This document shows, one piece after another, positions 62,532 through 64,000 of a DNA stretch of 64,000 nucleotides. The translations under genes and the position numbers were made by a program. The notes beneath the pieces are model-generated. The model made no database searches. It saw only the letters and a list, made by a program, of their open reading frames with translations, and was not told where the DNA came from. This stretch comes from Mycobacterium nebraskense (GTDB taxonomy: Bacteria > Actinomycetota > Actinomycetes > Mycobacteriales > Mycobacteriaceae), in NCBI RefSeq assembly GCF_002102255.1, contig NZ_LQPH01000066.1, positions 202,758 through 266,757 of the forward strand, in the 5' to 3' direction. Within the stretch, counting starts at the first letter, position 1; every line of letters begins with the position of its first letter.

Positions 62532-63143
62532 TCACTCGAGGTTTCTCAGGGCGTCGACGATGTCGGCGACCTCGGTGCGGGTTGTGTAGTCGGGGTGCAC
62601 GTCGATCCAGCGGATCGTCCCGGCGCGGTCGAGTATGGCGACGGTCGGCATTGGCAACCCGTGCGTCCCGTCGGCGTTTACTTCCGGCAGCTCGAGACCC
62701 AGGTTGCGTTGAGCCTCTTCGGCCCCCGCGCTGGGCGCGGTGAGTACACCCAGCCCGGCCGCGATCTGATTGCCGGGATCGGACAATACGGTGAAACTCA
62801 GCTCGTTGATCTCCTGCGTCGACAGTGAGCCGTCGGGCTTCTGCGGGCTGATCGCTACCAGCACGACGTCCCGCTGCGCCAGCTGCGGGACCAGTTCCTC
62901 CTGATAGGCGCGCAGCGCCAGGTTGCAGTACGGGCACCACGCGCCGCGGTAGAGCACAACTACTGCGCTGCGTCCGCCGACGCTCTCGGCGAGGGTGGTG
63001 GGCACGCCCCGTGCATCCAGTAGCTGCCCCGCGGGCATTGGGTCGCCGGGCGCAGCGACGCCGACCGGGATGCCCCTGGCTCGCAGCTGCTCCTGCTCGG
63101 CGCTGAAAGTTCTCACGACGTCCTCGGGCAGCTGGCTTGCCAT
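62532..63143 (-). CDS. peroxiredoxin-like (AhpC/TSA) thiol protein, possibly frameshifted at the N-terminus
   Basis: It is 203 residues from ATG 63143. The active site is Cys70/Cys73 in YRGAWCPYCNLALRAY, with VVLVAISPQKPDGSL and FTVLSDPGNQIA following the thioredoxin fold. Upstream on the same strand, ATG 63208 opens a different frame (TIAARVAQFQQG) that looks like the normal family N-terminus and would join this frame if one base were added near 63145. So the gene may start at 63208 with a 1-nt deletion, or use the internal ATG. It would detoxify peroxides or act as a redox sensor. Confidence 0.82.
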   Translation of the reverse strand: MASQLPEDVVRTFSAEQEQLRARGIPVGVAAPGDPMPAGQLLDARGVPTTLAESVGGRSAVVVLYRGAWCPYCNLALRAYQEELVPQLAQRDVVLVAISPQKPDGSLSTQEINELSFTVLSDPGNQIAAGLGVLTAPSAGAEEAQRNLGLELPEVNADGTHGLPMPTVAILDRAGTIRWIDVHPDYTTRTEVADIVDALRNLE

Positions 63144-63303
63144 CCCTGCTGGAACTGCGCGACCCGGGCGGCGATCGTCGTCTGGTTGGTGTCAGCGGTG
63201 CTGGTCATGAGTTCGTTTGCCCTTCGCATGCGTGCCGGGCCGGCGCGCAGCCGCTTCCGGCATCGAGTAGTAGACGATGGCGTTCAGCATGCTCAGCCTA
63301 AAA

Positions 63304-63319
63304 TGGAGTGTCAACTCCA
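63304..63319. promoter_or_regulatory. palindrome TGGAGT-N4-ACTCCA between peroxiredoxin and TetR genes
   Basis: A 16-bp inverted repeat with 6-bp arms lies 42 bp upstream of the TetR start and about 95 bp upstream of the ATG 63208 start. It is the likely TetR site for the divergent pair. Confidence 0.6.
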
Positions 63320-63361
63320 AAACGAGTAGGTTGTGGGGTACTCGACGGAAGAGGGTGCCCA

Positions 63362-63997
63362 ATGACTCCGGTCCCCTACGAGAAGCTGACCGCGAAGGGC
63401 CGCGCAACGCGCGAGCGCATCGTGGCCGCCGCTTCCGAGTTGATGCTGCAGCGCGGCGTCGCCCGGACCACCATCGAAGACATTCAAGAGGCGGCGGCCA
63501 TTAGCACCTCCCAGATGTATCACTACTTCGCCGACAAGAGCGATCTGGTGGCCGCCGTCATCGACTTTCAGACCGACCGCGTGCTCGGTGTGCAGCACCT
63601 GGGCCTTGACCGGATCGACAGCCTCAAGGACTTGCACCGCTGGCGCGACATCATGGTGAACCTGGTGGGCAGCATGGGCTGCGCGGGGGGCTGCCCGATC
63701 GGTTCAATGGCCAACGAGCTGTCTGAGTCGGACCCGATCGCGCGAGCCCAGCTTGCGCGGGCATTTGCCCAATGGGAGAACATGATTCACGATGGCCTGG
63801 CAGCGATTGCCGCGCGCGGCGAGTTGGTCGACGGAACGGACATCGAGCGCGTAGCGCTCGCGATGCTCGCCGGCATCCAGGGTGGGCTGCTGCTCAGCGA
63901 GGTCCGCCGCGACACCGCGCCTTTAGACGGTATGACGAGGCTGGGGCCTCGCACACATGTGAACGTGGGTTGCCGACAGGGTGGTCCTGGCCGGTAG
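63362..63997 (+). CDS. TetR-family regulator with vicinal cysteines
   Basis: It is 211 residues from ATG 63362; the frame extends 18 codons upstream through the operator region, which is not protein-like. Helix-turn-helix: RIVAAASELMLQRGVARTTIEDIQEAAAISTSQMYHYFADKSDL. The effector domain has GCAGGCPIGSMANEL with Cys107 and Cys111, a motif recurrent in a TetR subgroup and able to form a disulphide. It is divergent from the peroxiredoxin/DUF417 genes. The C-terminus after PLDGM ends in a Gly/Arg-rich tail that may not belong to the fold. Confidence 0.88.
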   Translation: MTPVPYEKLTAKGRATRERIVAAASELMLQRGVARTTIEDIQEAAAISTSQMYHYFADKSDLVAAVIDFQTDRVLGVQHLGLDRIDSLKDLHRWRDIMVNLVGSMGCAGGCPIGSMANELSESDPIARAQLARAFAQWENMIHDGLAAIAARGELVDGTDIERVALAMLAGIQGGLLLSEVRRDTAPLDGMTRLGPRTHVNVGCRQGGPGR

Positions 63998-64000
63998 AGC

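Noticed and set aside
1..64000. Mobile elements, CRISPR arrays, tRNA or rRNA genes
   Set aside because: No transposase-like protein, terminal repeats, spaced direct repeats or recognisable structural RNA sequence was found on reading either strand.

Overview
The window is high-GC actinobacterial DNA and almost certainly comes from a mycobacterium. Supporting genes are a very long CtpI-type P-type ATPase, a SigG-type ECF sigma factor, a secreted cutinase, a LipJ/Rv1900c-type hydrolase-cyclase fusion, two zinc alcohol dehydrogenases of the NDMA-dependent kind and many acyl-CoA synthetases and short-chain dehydrogenases (SDRs). No rRNA, tRNA, CRISPR array or insertion sequence was seen. Genes are dense, with many 1-8 nt overlaps that indicate translationally coupled operons.

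Layout. 1-1250: NRAMP-family transporter (cut by the left edge) behind a 69-codon gene. 1.8-4.5 kb: O-methyltransferase and a membrane acyltransferase with an SGNH domain. 4.7-22.3 kb: catabolic island. A minus-strand operon runs SDR, Rieske oxygenase, Baeyer-Villiger-type monooxygenase, SDR, class III CoA-transferase, ThDP-dependent lyase, aldehyde dehydrogenase. A divergent plus-strand operon runs SMP-30-like beta-propeller, GntR regulator, acyl-CoA ligase, SDR, acyl-CoA ligase, and ends against a convergent alcohol dehydrogenase. Two palindromes in the shared promoter fit the GntR regulator. 22.3-26.7 kb: rhomboid protease, small proteins, an SDR-DUF899 pair and sigG. 26.8-31.6 kb: ctpI, whose N-terminal half reads as a degenerate second ATPase.

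31.6-41 kb: lipid-type genes: acyl-CoA synthetase and SDR, cutinase, a LuxC/LuxE-like reductase-synthetase pair, an MpaB-family oxygenase with a divergent TetR and a perfect operator, the cyclase fusion and a methyltransferase. 41-55 kb: scattered SDRs, SRPBCC proteins, a CGNR-type regulator, MmgE/PrpD, an IclR regulator divergent from an ADH-SnoaL-SDR operon, a CaCA cation exchanger and DUF2252. 56-62 kb: a second alcohol dehydrogenase/Baeyer-Villiger module with two divergent paralogous TetR regulators and three copies of one palindrome, one in front of each transcription unit. 62-64 kb: peroxiredoxin-like protein plus DUF417/RclC-like membrane protein, divergent from a cysteine-containing TetR.

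Working picture (inference): the 4.7-22 kb island could hydroxylate a cyclic substrate, oxidise it to a ketone, insert oxygen to give a lactone or ester, open it, load the acid on CoA and shorten it by an alpha-oxidation-like step (CoA-transferase, ThDP lyase, aldehyde dehydrogenase). The 56-61 kb module looks like a smaller, separately regulated relative of it.
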